Shown here piece by piece: positions 53,024 to 62,735 of a DNA stretch of 64,000 nt (the first letter of the stretch is position 1; the number at the start of each line of letters is the position of its first letter). The notes below the pieces were generated by a model. It worked only from the letters and a program-made list of their open reading frames with translations. It had not been told where the DNA came from and made no database searches. The stretch spans positions 799,902-863,901 of the forward strand of contig CM064503.1 in assembly GCA_032716605.1 (NCBI GenBank), written 5' to 3'. A program made the translations under genes and the position numbers. This DNA is from Paralithodes platypus (taxonomy: Eukaryota; Arthropoda; Malacostraca; Decapoda; Lithodidae).

Positions 53024-53721
53024 CAAGAGCTAATCATATCAAACACACAAACAATGCTAAATTATCCACTGCATTTGAGTCACTAACTGTTCTACAAATC
53101 ATCAATTTACTGTACCTTCATAGGTAGCACCACTTACTAAGTATCTCACCATTTGTAAGTTCCAAAGAGTTAAGGCACACAATTTAGCACCATAGTAAAG
53201 CGTAGACTACTTTATACTCCCACAAATACGAGATCAACTTGAGTACAGTAATTGCTATTTAAGTTTGTTCATGTTTCAAGCCATAATAGGATGTTAAGTG
53301 TTGGTGATGGTGATTTCTGTGGTGAGGTTTTCTAAAACATGTGGTGACACTAGTGCAGAGGCAATTTTATCACTGCTTACGTTATCAGATTTTTACCATC
53401 GATGGTGAATGAACAAGGGCAAACAACAACAATCAATAAATACAGAATCATGCACAGGGGTCCAAGCACTGATCTCATATCGTTACGATACATTCACCAA
53501 CAAAGGCAAACACTTGGAAGCTACGATGGTCTACAGGAGAGGGTCATGGCAGTACCAAAACAAAATACAGTACTAAGGTTAAGAAAGGCTGGGCAATCTA
53601 AGCTCAAACCTTAACACCAGCAAACAGTACAAACATAATAATGGGAGAAAACTGGGTATTACTACAAGTTGGCACACTGATGGGATGGACTTTGAATAAT
53701 CATCGCAATAAATTATGTACC
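53024..53721. other. Non-coding stretch, no gene seen
   Basis: AT-rich; a 70-codon plus frame (53402-53614) has no domain or splice support. Confidence 0.4.
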
Positions 53722-53756
53722 GTGCAGCCAAAACCAATAGTTTTCCGATAATTTTG

Positions 53757-54020
53757 ATTTTTTGTAGACCTTTTACACCATTTTTTGGTCAATATTAAGA
53801 CCTTTCGTGCCATTCAGGTGTTGATATTTTCCCTGGCAAGCGAGAGCGAGCCTGTAATTTTGGAGGAACCGGCCTTCAGACGGGATATTTTTCTACCGAA
53901 AAATTTATAAATTTATCTCAAAGGGGGATCTTGGGGATGTTTTTTTAAGTTTGATGGAGGTCTAGGGTGGAAACTAAAATAATAATGAATAACTAAATAA
54001 ATAAGCCCTACCCCCCTTAA
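53757..54020 (-). mobile_element. MITE family R, copy 4 (truncated)
   Basis: The minus strand matches family R: 'aaaaatatcccgtctgaagg', 'gctcgctctcgcttgcca', 'aaaggtcttaatattgacc'. Ends in CCCCCC + TTAA at 54011-54020, and this TTAA is shared with the next element. Confidence 0.65.
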
Positions 54021-55216
54021 CCCCTTGAGTACCAGCGACGCAGTTTATGCGTCGCTTATGTATGTAACACTATACCCCAGCGACGCAATGGTTGCCTCTG
54101 CCTTAATTACTCTTGTCCTATTGTACCTAGAGGGTTCAGATTTGTATGGGCACTACTTTAGGATCCCACAGAACAATACCAATGGTTGGCAATCCTCCAA
54201 GTCCATCCGCGTGCGGGAGTGATTTTCCGGTATATTGCCTACCCATCACCCCATGTTCATTGCGACTTTTCGCCGCCCCCCAGGACCCCTAAATGACCTT
54301 GGTGAGAGTTTATTTGTTAGTTTTTCCTTCATTACTAACCCATCCCTTGTATTTTTAGGGAAAAAAATAAAATTACAAGTGACTGGGCCTGGAGTGTACA
54401 TTTATATTACAAGTGACTGGGCCTGGAGTGTACATTTATATTACAAGTGACTGGGCCTGGAGTGTACATTTATATTACAAGTGACTGGGCCTGGAGTGTA
54501 CATTTATATTACAAGTGACTGGGCCTGGAGTGTACATTACAAGTGACTGGGCCTGGAGTGTACATTTATATTACAAGTGACTGGGCCTGGAGTGTAAATT
54601 TATATTACAAGTGACTGGGCCTGGAGTGTACATTTATATTACAAGTGACTGGGCCTGGAGTGTACATTTATATTACAAGTGACTGGGCCTGGAGTGTACA
54701 TTACAAGTGACTGGGCCTGGAGCGTACATTACAAGTGACTGGGCCTGGAGTGTACATTACAAGTGACTGGGCCTGGAGTGTACATTACAAGTGACTGGGC
54801 CTGGAGTGTACATTACAAGTGACTGGGCCTGGAGTGTACATTACAAGTGACTGGGCCTGGAGTGTACATTTATATTACAAGTGACTGGGCCTGGAGTGTA
54901 CATTACAAGTGACTGGGCCTGGAGTGTACATTACAAGTGACTGGGCCTGGAGTGTACATTACAAGTGACTGGGCCTGGAGTGTACATTACAAGTGACTGG
55001 GCCTGGAGTGTACATTACAAGTGACTGGGCCTGGAGTGTACATTACAAGTGACTGGGCCTGGAGTGTACATTACAAGTGACTGGGCCTGGAGTGTACATT
55101 ACAAGTGACTGGGCCTGGAGTGTACATTACAAGTGACTGGGCCTGGAGTGTACATTACAAGTGACTGGGCCTGGAGTGTACATTTATATTAAATCGCTAG
55201 GGGTCCACCGGGTTAA
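54017..55216 (+). mobile_element. piggyBac-like MITE family P, copy 2, carrying a minisatellite
   Basis: TTAA at 54017-54020 and 55213-55216. Ends CCCCTTGAGTACCAGCGACG (left) and, inward from the right, CCCGGTGGACCCCTAGCGAT. It shares interior blocks with 11039-11484, but 816 bp of its 1.2 kb is a tandem array (54375-55190). Confidence 0.75.
54375..55190 (+). repeat. 27-unit minisatellite with two unit lengths
   Basis: The core unit is 28 bp (acaagtgactgggcctggag, then tgtacatt). A 34-bp form adds 'tatatt'. Unit order: LLLL S LLLL SSSSSS L SSSSSSSSSS L, giving 10 long and 17 short, which fits the 816-bp length exactly. Only isolated substitutions occur between units, indicating recent expansion. 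Confidence 0.9.
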
Positions 55217-55248
55217 GGTATTCAAAGAACTAATGTTTTTGACTGTAC

Positions 55249-55928
55249 AGTATAGCTTCATATAGATGCCTTTTAGACAATATATAATTATACAGTATTG
55301 ATATTTGCCAGGTTACTCCCTCACAACATTCACCAATATTTTATGCATATCTAAGTCTTACAGCACTAAATACTCAAAAATACTACTACAAATGTCAAAA
55401 ATTGCTAGTCTATTAATCTATTATATTGTACACAAATCTAAGTAACACTCATTCCTCAACAATAATCTACAGACTATATCAACACTACACACAACCTGTG
55501 AATGCAAATGTAAATCCTACTTCAATCAATCCTCAAAAATTAACTTTATATTACAAAAAATGCTACATAAAATCAATGTGTATATGTAAATTTATATCTT
55601 ACAGCACACATCCCTCAACAATAAACTACATATTACAACAACGCTACAAAAAATATCTATGAATGCATATTTACGTTTTAAAGCACTCACTCCTTAAAAA
55701 AACTACATTTCAAAACATATGCTACAAAAAACCTACAAACTGTACTGTAAGCTATGCTACAAAGATCTATCAACATACATAGTTTACTTCCAACAGTCTA
55801 CAAAAATGCTACAAAATACACATTTGTACTCTACACAAATAGGTCTACAAAAAGTCTACAAATATTCTTACACCAAAGACTACACAAACTGTTCTACACA
55901 CAGGAAGGGGGAGACACAGAACACTGAC
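55249..55928. other. AT-rich stretch with 'ctacaaaa' periodicity, no gene
   Basis: Repeated 'ctacaaa' and 'ttacagcac' words recur every 60-100 bp, suggesting an old decayed tandem repeat. No supported frame. Confidence 0.4.
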
Positions 55929-56137
55929 TAGTCTATTCGCTGTAAGTAGGCAAGAAATCATGACCTCTATCCTCTGTAACTCAAGAAGGGCTAGAGCAAA
56001 TTGGCTGTAAATTTCCACATCTATTCCTAGACTGACTCCTCCCAAATGGTAGAAATATTAGCTCGATTACTCTACTCGGTTTTGAGTTCCAGAGATTAGA
56101 GATAATGATTTCTCACCTACTTACAACGAATAGACTA
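55929..56137. mobile_element. MITE with about 55-bp inverted ends
   Basis: Left TAGTCTATTCGCTGTAAGTA and, inward from the right, TAGTCTATTCGTTGTAAGTA. The arms continue through 'agaaatcat..cctctat' and 'tgagtt'. 209 bp, non-coding. Confidence 0.7.
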
Positions 56138-56610
56138 TACCAACAGTGTCACACAAACAGTTATACTGTAGGTGTATTATCAGAGTCAAATACTTCACTA
56201 CAATTTTTGTTCTTCAGATAATGGAATTTTATAGTTGCTTCATTTGACTATACTGTATAGTACAAAACTGAGGGCTAGCAAATTCAAGGCTGAGATTTGA
56301 GCTTTGTGTCTTTTTGACTATGCAAGATTATGTGTGGTACAACTCAAAATTATACTACAATTATAAGATAGTCTTAGATATTTAAAATTTTCTAGATCAA
56401 TTTGACTACTGTATATTATAGTCTACCAGATTTAATGCTCTGCTATAAACTATCTTATAAGTTGTACTCTATAATTCTTGTTGAATTTTATTTTTTAAGA
56501 TGATGATCAATCATTTTCAAAACTGCATAAAGATGGATGCATAAATCACCTGATAAAGAACACTTATACAAAACATATGTGACTCTGATTCTGATACTCG
56601 GACAGAAAGA
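56138..56610. other. AT-rich stretch, no gene seen
   Basis: No supported frame or repeat match. Confidence 0.4.
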
Positions 56611-56836
56611 ATTGACAACTTGCGAGTTTCAGGCTATAAGGAAGTTGGAGCTGTAGACATCGATAGTAAACAGAAATGCAATAATAATGTAGGTTTCTGA
56701 TGGCTAAAAATTATGTTGAATTGGATTTTATGTATTTATAAATGAACTACAACCGTATTTTAGCTAGTAATTCTGCTAAAAATCGATGTCTACAGCTCCA
56801 ACTTCCTTATAGAACGAAACTCGCAAGTGGTCAATT
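56611..56836. mobile_element. MITE family U, intact copy
   Basis: Inverted ends ATTGACAACTTGCGAGTTT and, inward from the right, ATTGACCACTTGCGAGTTT. The arms extend through 'ctataaggaagttggagctg' and 'tagacatcgat'. 226 bp. Confidence 0.75.
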
Positions 56837-57551
56837 GGTAGTGTGACACCGGGTTGAGGGGACCACAGTCAACTAACTTTAGGTGTGGGTGGAAGGCGGG
56901 GCTCGGTGGGCGGAGTAAGTGCCGCCCTACACGTCAGGCGACTCTGGGTGCAGGTCGTAGCCCATCCCCTGGCAAGGAACACCCAGTTTTCTTTTAATCC
57001 ATAAAGACTAGGACACCCTCCAGTAATTGGAGAAATGACAACTGATAACACTTTGTGCCTTCCTTATTATTAACCAATTGTCTAATTGGTTACACTACTG
57101 TACTACCTTTTATTCAGGTCTTGTTATTCTATTTCATTACTACTACTACTATTATCCTACATAAAAAGATGAATTCTAATACAGTAGTAACTTAGACTAT
57201 CATTGATATACTGTACATATTACTTAATAGACTACAGTAACTTATCCATAGTTTCATAACCTTACATAACAGTTTCCTATCCCTAATCATGGGTCGTGAC
57301 AATAAAACTTCCTGCAATTATTTTGCAGACACCAGAAAAAACTTAATCTACATTGTATTAGTTCCCGATCGAAACACAGCCATTTCGAGAATCTAACTTA
57401 TATTTTGTAAATATTATTACTAATTCAGTACTACTACTGTGCTACTAATAGTTTAACAACCTTATCCATTATACTGTAATGGCTCAGATGAGGTTGCCTT
57501 ATGGCATTTGGACTGTAGTGCAATAAACTCCTGCCACAACACTGCCTCACC
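56837..57551. other. AT-rich stretch, no gene seen
   Basis: No supported frame. A GC patch at 56880-56970 lacks splice context. Confidence 0.4.
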
Positions 57552-57690
57552 ATGTCATCACTGTAGCTGATGCTGGCATAGTGCTAACAGTGCTTCACTA
57601 AGACTCAACAAAGTCCACCTCCAGCATCTATCTGCACCACACCAGCCTCAACTGTGCTACAACAAGACAGTATAATAACAAGATTTTACT
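57552..57690 (+). repeat. Interspersed repeat family T, copy 2
   Basis: Matches 5768-5929. Confidence 0.5.
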
Positions 57691-57701
57691 GTATAGGATG
57701 A

Positions 57702-57941
57702 CTGCCCCTCAACTTTCCCTTCATAATTGCTGAGGGGCACAGGGCCTTGGGTGGGGCTTTGGTTTCCCGGGCGTTTCCGCACCCTCCTCAGCTCCCCGCC
57801 TTGGAGTGGCTTCGGTCACTTGGGCTTAATTAGTGGTAAGTAGAGATGGTTTTGTGGGGGTGCTCAGTTATGGCCTTGGCCTTGCTTGGAACCTTGGGGC
57901 TGCTCGGCCAGACAGCCTGGGGAACAGCAACAACAACAACT
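57702..57941 (+). mobile_element. SINE family F, copy 4
   Basis: 5'-truncated at 'gcccctcaactttcccttc', ending 'ggggctgctcggccagacag' and CAACAACAACAAC. Confidence 0.65.
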
Positions 57942-58150
57942 GTTGGTCGAGACTATCGCCAAACTTCACCCAATAAAATGTCTGGAGACCATGTGCCAAT
58001 ACAGTCCAGGTAAAAGTCTTGTTCGTCCTGACCTTTGTGACTTGGTTAACTTTTTAGACTGATGAATGTCAATGAAAATATTATCACTATTTAGAATACA
58101 GTTCAATGCATATGATTATTCCTTCAGTAATGGTGACCTGGAATTAGGAG

Positions 58151-58510
58151 TTAAGGGGGGTCACCTGTTTTTTTTCTCCTTTTCTCTTGCTTGCATCCAT
58201 TCAGCCCCATTCAGCCTACTGTTTTAAGACGTTTATCCCCATCCAGGTGTTGATACATTCCTGGCGAGCGATAGCCAGCCAGCATTATATGGAGAAAACC
58301 GGCTTCGTCGGAGACATTTTTCTATTGAAAAATGTACAAATTTAGCCTGCTGATTTTTTTTTTTTTTTTTTAAATATGCTGGCTCGCGGGAAAAAAAATC
58401 AACATCTGGATGAGGATAAACGTCTTAAAACAGTAGGCTGAATGGGGCCAAATTAATACAACCCAGAGAGGGAGAAAGAGGAAAAAAAAAACAGAGGTGG
58501 GCCCTCTTAA
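58151..58510. mobile_element. MITE family R relative with long internal inverted arms
   Basis: TTAA + GGGGGGTCACC at the left; GGGCCCTC + TTAA at the right. Inner arms 'ccccattcagcctactgttt' and 'aaacagtaggctgaatgggg' are inverted (about 58204-58265 and 58385-58450). T-run at 58358-58373. Confidence 0.65.
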
Positions 58511-58575
58511 CAACACAATAAAACACAACCTTTAACTATACTATATAATATGGAATTATAAAACCTTAACAAGTA

Positions 58576-58803
58576 TTAACCCTTTCAATATTGAAATAAC
58601 TGCCTTTACAGTACTTTATTCTGGCTAAAAGTATGGTATGCAATTTTACAGACATTAAGAAGAATTTGTGGGAGTTATATGGTTAATCCAGTTAAGTTTG
58701 TATCCTACTTGATTCCTAGAGTTCCTTCCAAAGCTGAATAAAATTGTGTAATGATAGCAATAATAAAAATAATAAATGGATCACTGTATAATGCAAGGGT
58801 TAA
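58576..58803. mobile_element. TTAA-type (piggyBac-like) MITE
   Basis: TTAA at 58576-58579 and 58800-58803. Ends CCCTTTCAATATTG and, inward from the right, CCCTTGCATTATAC. Interior 'ttattctggct' as in 36956-37169 and 41715-41930. Confidence 0.7.
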
Positions 58804-58960
58804 TATATAATATAAAACATAAAGTACTCATAATAAATAGATAAAATGTTCAGGCAGTCACACTAGAGCAATACCGTCATGTGCTAGGAAGTGCTGTGTA
58901 AGATCAAAATTCAGCAGAAAATATGTGCCAAGTGTCCCGGAGATAGATGCATATTTGATG

Positions 58961-58964
<4 letters not shown>

Positions 58965-59025
<61 letters not shown>
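58965..59025. repeat. (TA)n microsatellite
   Basis: About 30 TA units. The Tyr-Ile frames through it are artefacts. Confidence 0.9.
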
Positions 59026-59026
<1 letters not shown>

Positions 59027-59640
59027 TATATATAAATTAAAACCAAGTATAATGAAACTGTAGTGTGTGTGAGAAAGTTTTTCATAATCTGAAATTAGGG
59101 CAATACAACCAGGATCCAATAACAGAAAAATCCTAAGGTAGCCTAGTCTTTGAATGAACATAAGCTATCTGTACGATAAAAATACAGATACGATTACTTG
59201 GAAGTAATAAAGATAATTAGAAATTGTTGTAGACCAGCAAAAGACACAGTATACCGAAAACCATGAAAAACTAACTGAAAATAATTGAAGACACCAAGAG
59301 AGTTAGCTGAATGAGAACCAAATTTATGCCAAAGGTGGTTTTATATAACAAAAATAACAAAGGTAAAAATATAATCATTGGGTTATTGAAGTATAATCTG
59401 TAATAGGATGATACAATTCTAAAGAGAATTGCTGTAATACTCATTAGAGGGTTTGGCTTTGAATATATGCCATTTTTTCATAAATAACTGTACTGTAGGA
59501 GGAAAACATTGGTCTCCTCAAGAATAATCTGTAATTGAATGACAAATATGTGTTAAGACAACAACGGATAGCTAGTTTGACCTACTAGACGAGAGAGAGT
59601 AAGGGGCAAGGGAATGCGAAAATAGTCCTAGACCCTAAGA
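59026..59640. other. AT-rich stretch, no gene seen
   Basis: Weak internal similarity ('tataatctgtaata/aataatctgtaatt') suggests that it may belong to the same decayed duplication series as 60.28-60.92 kb, but no exon-like frame is left. Confidence 0.35.
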
Positions 59641-59712
59641 ATTGGAACTTTAAATGTTGTTTCTGTTCGGGTTCTGTCTCAAGTCGGCCACCCTCAGCTA
59701 TGGGGTATGTTA

Positions 59713-60092
59713 GTTGTTGTTATTGTTGCTGTTCCTCAGGCTGTCTGGCCAAGCAGCCCCAAGGTCCCAAGCAAGGCCAAGGCCATAACCGAGTGCCCCC
59801 ACAGAACCCTCCCAGCTTACCACTAATAATGCCCAGGTGACCGAAGCCACTCAAAGGCGGGGAGCTGAGGAGGGTGCGGAAACGCCCGGGAAACAAAAGC
59901 CCCACCCAAGGCCCTGTGCCCCTCAGCAATTATAAAGGGAAAGTTGAGGGGCAAAGGAAAAATGTGACGCTTTGGCTCCCAATCTGCCAGGGTTGGCAGT
60001 AGGGAGGTCAATCCACGGAAAAGACGCCGTCACTTGAGATCTAGAAAATATATAAGTAAAAGGAACAGTCAGAGTAAGCTATGGGTATGGCA
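59713..60092 (-). mobile_element. SINE family F, full-length copy 5
   Basis: Spans from the (GTT)n tail through all shared blocks to 'gagtaagctatgggtatggc', the same 5' limit as 1431-1800, which defines the full length as about 370-380 bp. Confidence 0.7.
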
Positions 60093-60282
60093 GAGAACGC
60101 TCAACTCTCATTCTGATAGACCAGCCCATCACGTATGTTAGTTAGTTAGTTATGTAGAGCAGATTAACCAGACCACTGAGCTCCATACGGAACTCTCATA
60201 GGTCTGGCTATGGGGTATGTGCCTGAGTATATACATGCATACAGTTTGACTTTGAAATGGATTTACAGCAACACATTAGTAT

Positions 60283-60330
60283 ACTGAGCCATTCATATTG
60301 AGGATACCATAACAAATACTGGTTGTTTAA
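60283..60330 (-). pseudogene. Decayed copy of exd terminal exon (copy e)
   Basis: The minus strand reads SICYGILNMNGSVY and then a stop. The canonical exon reads SMGYGIPGMNGSGYS. Short, in the same relative frame, no upstream acceptor evaluated. Confidence 0.5.
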
Positions 60331-60429
60331 GGATAGACAAAGGGAGAGATAAATTAATTGACTGTCTGTAGACAGATTTCATCGATAGACACATTAAAAG
60401 ACAGCAGATGGAATAATTGATAGAATCTA

Positions 60430-60475
60430 AACTGGAGTCATCCCAGCAATCAGAATAATTTGAGTTTCTCAAGGA
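60430..60475 (-). pseudogene. Decayed copy of exd terminal exon (copy d)
   Basis: The minus strand reads LRNSNYSDCWDDSSL where the canonical exon has MNGSGYSGVGVSHI. Weak on its own; supported by its place in the series. Confidence 0.3.
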
Positions 60476-60566
60476 TAATAATAGAATACTGAAGGAAAAA
60501 AATAACTGGCTTGTTGTAGGATCTGTAACATAAAATAAGTCTCTTCAGTAGTAGACTGAACATTTG

Positions 60567-60610
60567 TTGGACTCACACCTAGACCAGAGTAACCTGTGCC
60601 ATTAAGAATA
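60567..60610 (-). pseudogene. Decayed copy of exd terminal exon (copy c)
   Basis: The minus strand reads LSILNGTGYSGLGVSPTN right after TTTGTATTTAG; canonical: MNGSGYSGVGVSHI. Frame from that acceptor is phase 0, which does not fit the exd donor (needs a 2-nt start), so it is probably not spliced. Confidence 0.5.
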
Positions 60611-60679
60611 GATAACTAAATACAAAAGCAAAAATTAATTATCAGCTGAAAATAACAGGATCTTCATTAGTCATCTAGA

Positions 60680-60720
60680 AACTTAATCGGACTCGCCCAT
60701 TGGAGTAGCTTGAGCGTTCA
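60680..60720 (-). pseudogene. Decayed copy of exd terminal exon (copy b)
   Basis: The minus strand reads LNAQATPMGESD and stop, followed by 'aagtttctagatgactaatg'. The canonical exon's stop is followed by the related 'agtttcttgccttgctaatg', so the duplicated unit includes 3' flank. Confidence 0.45.
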
Positions 60721-60796
60721 GGAATTTATAGATACAGCTACATAGCTTAGAGGAAAAAAAAATCTGGGAAAGGTCTGTAGCAAGATGAAGGTCTAT

Positions 60797-60852
60797 CTAT
60801 TGTATCTATCTATTGCCTGACACCATGATCCCCAAAGGGGTGGCCACGATAT
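60797..60852 (-). mobile_element. LINE C, 3' tip only
   Basis: CTAT repeats, then the terminal block 'ggccacccctttggggatca' on the minus strand; about 55 bp of the element. Confidence 0.65.
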
Positions 60853-60922
60853 TTATAACCAAGATATTTATAAGTTGACACCGTCCCAAAGACGGAATAA
60901 CCCGAGCCATTCATGTAGGCCT
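60808..60922 (-). pseudogene. Duplicated exd terminal exon, phase-compatible (copy a)
   Basis: The minus strand below an acceptor AATCTATAAACAG begins AG + GCC TAC ATG and reads AYMNGSGYSVFGTVST, followed by 18 further codons (into LINE C tail sequence) to a stop. The 2-nt start matches the phase needed after the upstream exd exon, as in the canonical terminal exon. It may be an alternative terminal exon or a decaying duplicate; only transcripts can tell. Confidence 0.4.
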
Positions 60923-61032
60923 CTGTTTATAGATTAAAGAACAAAAATTATAAAAAATAAATAAATATATAGATAAAACAAAAATTCTCTGCTGAAAATA
61001 TCAAACAAGATTTTCATTAGCAAGGCAAGAAA

Positions 61033-61166
61033 CTAAATGTGACTGACCCCAACGCCGGAGTATCCTGAGCCGTTCATGCCGGGGATCCCGTAGCCCATAC
61101 TGTCCTCGCCGGGCGGGGGGGACATCATGGGGCCGGGGGTACCGCTCATGCTGTACGGCGACGCTC
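61033..61166 (-). CDS. exd: Extradenticle (PBX-class homeodomain protein), terminal coding exon
   Basis: The acceptor CTGTCCCCAG lies just above 61166. The exon starts with 2 nt (GA) and then 43 codons to TAG at 61035-61033. Residues ASPYSMSGTPGPMMSP, then PPPGEDSMGYGIPGM, correspond to the arthropod Extradenticle C-terminus just after the homeodomain (from memory, fly: ASPYSMAG..., PMMSPAPPQDSMGYPMG). The 2-nt start gives Gly with an upstream G, so the junction reads ...KAAG|ASPYS as in the family. Exd is a nuclear TALE homeodomain cofactor that binds DNA with Hox proteins; this tail is outside the DNA-binding domain. The homeodomain exons are not in the window (it may lie right of it or in the gap). 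The last residues (SGYSGVGVSHI) differ from fly and may be one of several isoform ends. Confidence 0.8.
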
Positions 61167-61400
61167 CTGGGGACAGATCTGGGAGTTAGAATGTGGTGGT
61201 TGTAGGAGGGATTGTTTCAAAGCTACAAGTCTGAAAATGTTACATAAAGTAAAATGCATGTTTAATTATAGCAAGTCTGGAGAGATTAGACATCCTCATG
61301 GAAAGGAGGGCTTAGATGTGACCACTCTCAATCAATAGGGATGCCAGTTGTGAATAGTTTTCCTGAATCATGAGATTAATGGCTTGAAACGAAGCACAGG
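61167..61400. other. exd intron sequence up to the gap
   Basis: AT-rich; no exon seen. Confidence 0.5.
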
Positions 61401-61500
61401 NNNNNNNNNNNNNNNNNNNNNNNNNNNNNNNNNNNNNNNNNNNNNNNNNNNNNNNNNNNNNNNNNNNNNNNNNNNNNNNNNNNNNNNNNNNNNNNNNNNN
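61401..61500. other. Assembly gap (100 N)
   Basis: Exactly 100 Ns, the conventional filler for a gap of unknown size. It lies in the exd intron, 235 bp upstream of the terminal exon. Confidence 0.95.
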
Positions 61501-61625
61501 AGGGGAGTGGTGGGGAAGGAAGAAGGAGGGATTTTGATTAAGAGGGGGAGGGGGGGGGGGGGGGGGGGGTGGAGCAGGGGGAAGTATAAAGATGGAAGGG
61601 GGTATAAAGAAGGCAGGGTGTGTAA
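61501..61625. repeat. G-rich low-complexity sequence next to the gap
   Basis: GGGA/GGAA repeats and a run of more than 15 Gs at 61551-61569. Probably the reason that assembly failed here. Confidence 0.8.
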
Positions 61626-61849
61626 TGGTAGCCCCCCAAGAACCACTTCATTAATTATCAGTGGCCACACTGGACACCTACCTTCCCCAAGGGTCGAGCG
61701 GGGTTTTTATAGCCTCTTTACACACCCAAGCATCTAATTTACTCTATGCCTGCGCGTTTTTCCGCTTTATTGGGTTTATATAGCATACTTAGGGGCTCAC
61801 TTCCTATTTGGTTAGTATGTAGAAATGATAAGGTCTTTATTACTATTAT

Positions 61850-62119
61850 GTCTTGGTAATAATGTTAAGGACCTTTCGTCCCATTTGTTTGGCAATTTTA
61901 AGACCGTTTGTGCCATTTAAGTGTTAGTTTTTTCCTAGCTAGCCTCACATTTAGTAGGAATATTTCTATCGAATTTGTTTTAATTATCTCGAAGAGGGGA
62001 TTTTTTTTTTTTTTTTTTTTTTTATGTAAAGCTTGATGGAGGTCTTGGGAGGACACTAAAGACAGGAATAAATAAATGAATATATAAATAAATGCACAAA
62101 TAAATACAAATCTCCCCTT
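61850..62119 (-). mobile_element. MITE family R, copy 6 (decayed)
   Basis: The minus strand matches 'aaggtccttaacattat', 'gtgccatttaagtgtta' (inverse of the family) and the 'aagcttgatggaggtcttgg' block. Ends in CCCC TTAG near 62118. T-run at 62000-62024. Confidence 0.55.
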
Positions 62120-62239
62120 AGAGCACTCGAACAGCCAATTTCTACCAATCTTGAGGAAATTCTCAGCCCATCCCCTCCCCCTCCCCCTCCCTCCCCCCCT
62201 AGTTGGCCCCTCGTTGGGTCAGCAGTTTACAAGTGTGTG

Positions 62240-62735
62240 ATGTTGCGTCGTGGTGGGTTTACGTCCGATAAATTGACGTCGTAAATGTGCGGAGGTGCGA
62301 CGTTGGGGGGTGCGTTAGGGATGTGGCGGATGTTAAGAATCCTAGGGATGTTGTGGATGTTTAGGGAGGTTAGTGATGTTGGGATGCTAGGGATGTGTTG
62401 ATGTTGCGGTGTGTTGGGGATGTGGCGGTGTGTTGGGGATGTGGCGGATGTTTGTGGATGTTCTGATGCTACGGATGTTTTGGATGTTGGGATGGGTTAG
62501 GGATTTGGTGGATGTTTAGGGAGGTTAGTGATGTTGAGATGCGAGGGATGTGTTTGGATGTTGCGGCTAGTTAGGGATGTGGAGGATGTTTGTGGATGTT
62601 AGGAATGTTCTGATGCTAGGGAGGTTTTTTATGTTGGGGTGCGTTAGGGATGTAGTGGATGTTTAGGGAGGTTAGTGATGTTGGGATGTGTTGGATGTTG
62701 CGGTGTGTGTTAGGGATGTGGTGGATGTTCATTGT
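62240..62735 (+). repeat. Degenerate minisatellite of 'gggatgttg' words
   Basis: Repeated words GGATGTT, TAGGGATGTGG(C/T)GGATGTT and 'tttagggaggttagtgatgt' recur; the longest unit (about 150-160 bp, near 62350, 62510 and 62655) gives a higher-order period. Non-coding. Confidence 0.75.

Larger units (their letters stand above)
53722..55248. mobile_element. MITE family S, copy split by nested MITEs R and P
   Basis: Left end CAGCCAAAACCAATAGTTTT near 53725. Right end, read inward, CAGTCAAAAACATTAGTTCT near 55247. Between them lie family R (53757-54020) and family P (54017-55216). The two S halves together resemble the intact copy at 49431. Confidence 0.6.

Noticed and set aside
54235..54450. 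Open frame reading GPGVYIYITSDWAWSVH into the minisatellite
   Set aside because: It is generated by the 34-bp units, changes frame whenever a 28-bp unit occurs, and has no splice or domain support.
54375..55190. CRISPR array
   Set aside because: Units are adjacent with no unique spacers, and the context is eukaryotic; it is a minisatellite.
57702..57941. Processed pseudogene or small protein in SINE F copies
   Set aside because: The same sequence recurs five times with shifts in every frame and a shared LINE-type tail, so it is a SINE.
58858..59161. Two frames of alternating Tyr/Ile
   Set aside because: They are translations of the (TA)n microsatellite.
61368..61737. Frames spanning the N gap
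   Set aside because: Sequence inside the gap is unknown and the flanks are G-rich low complexity.
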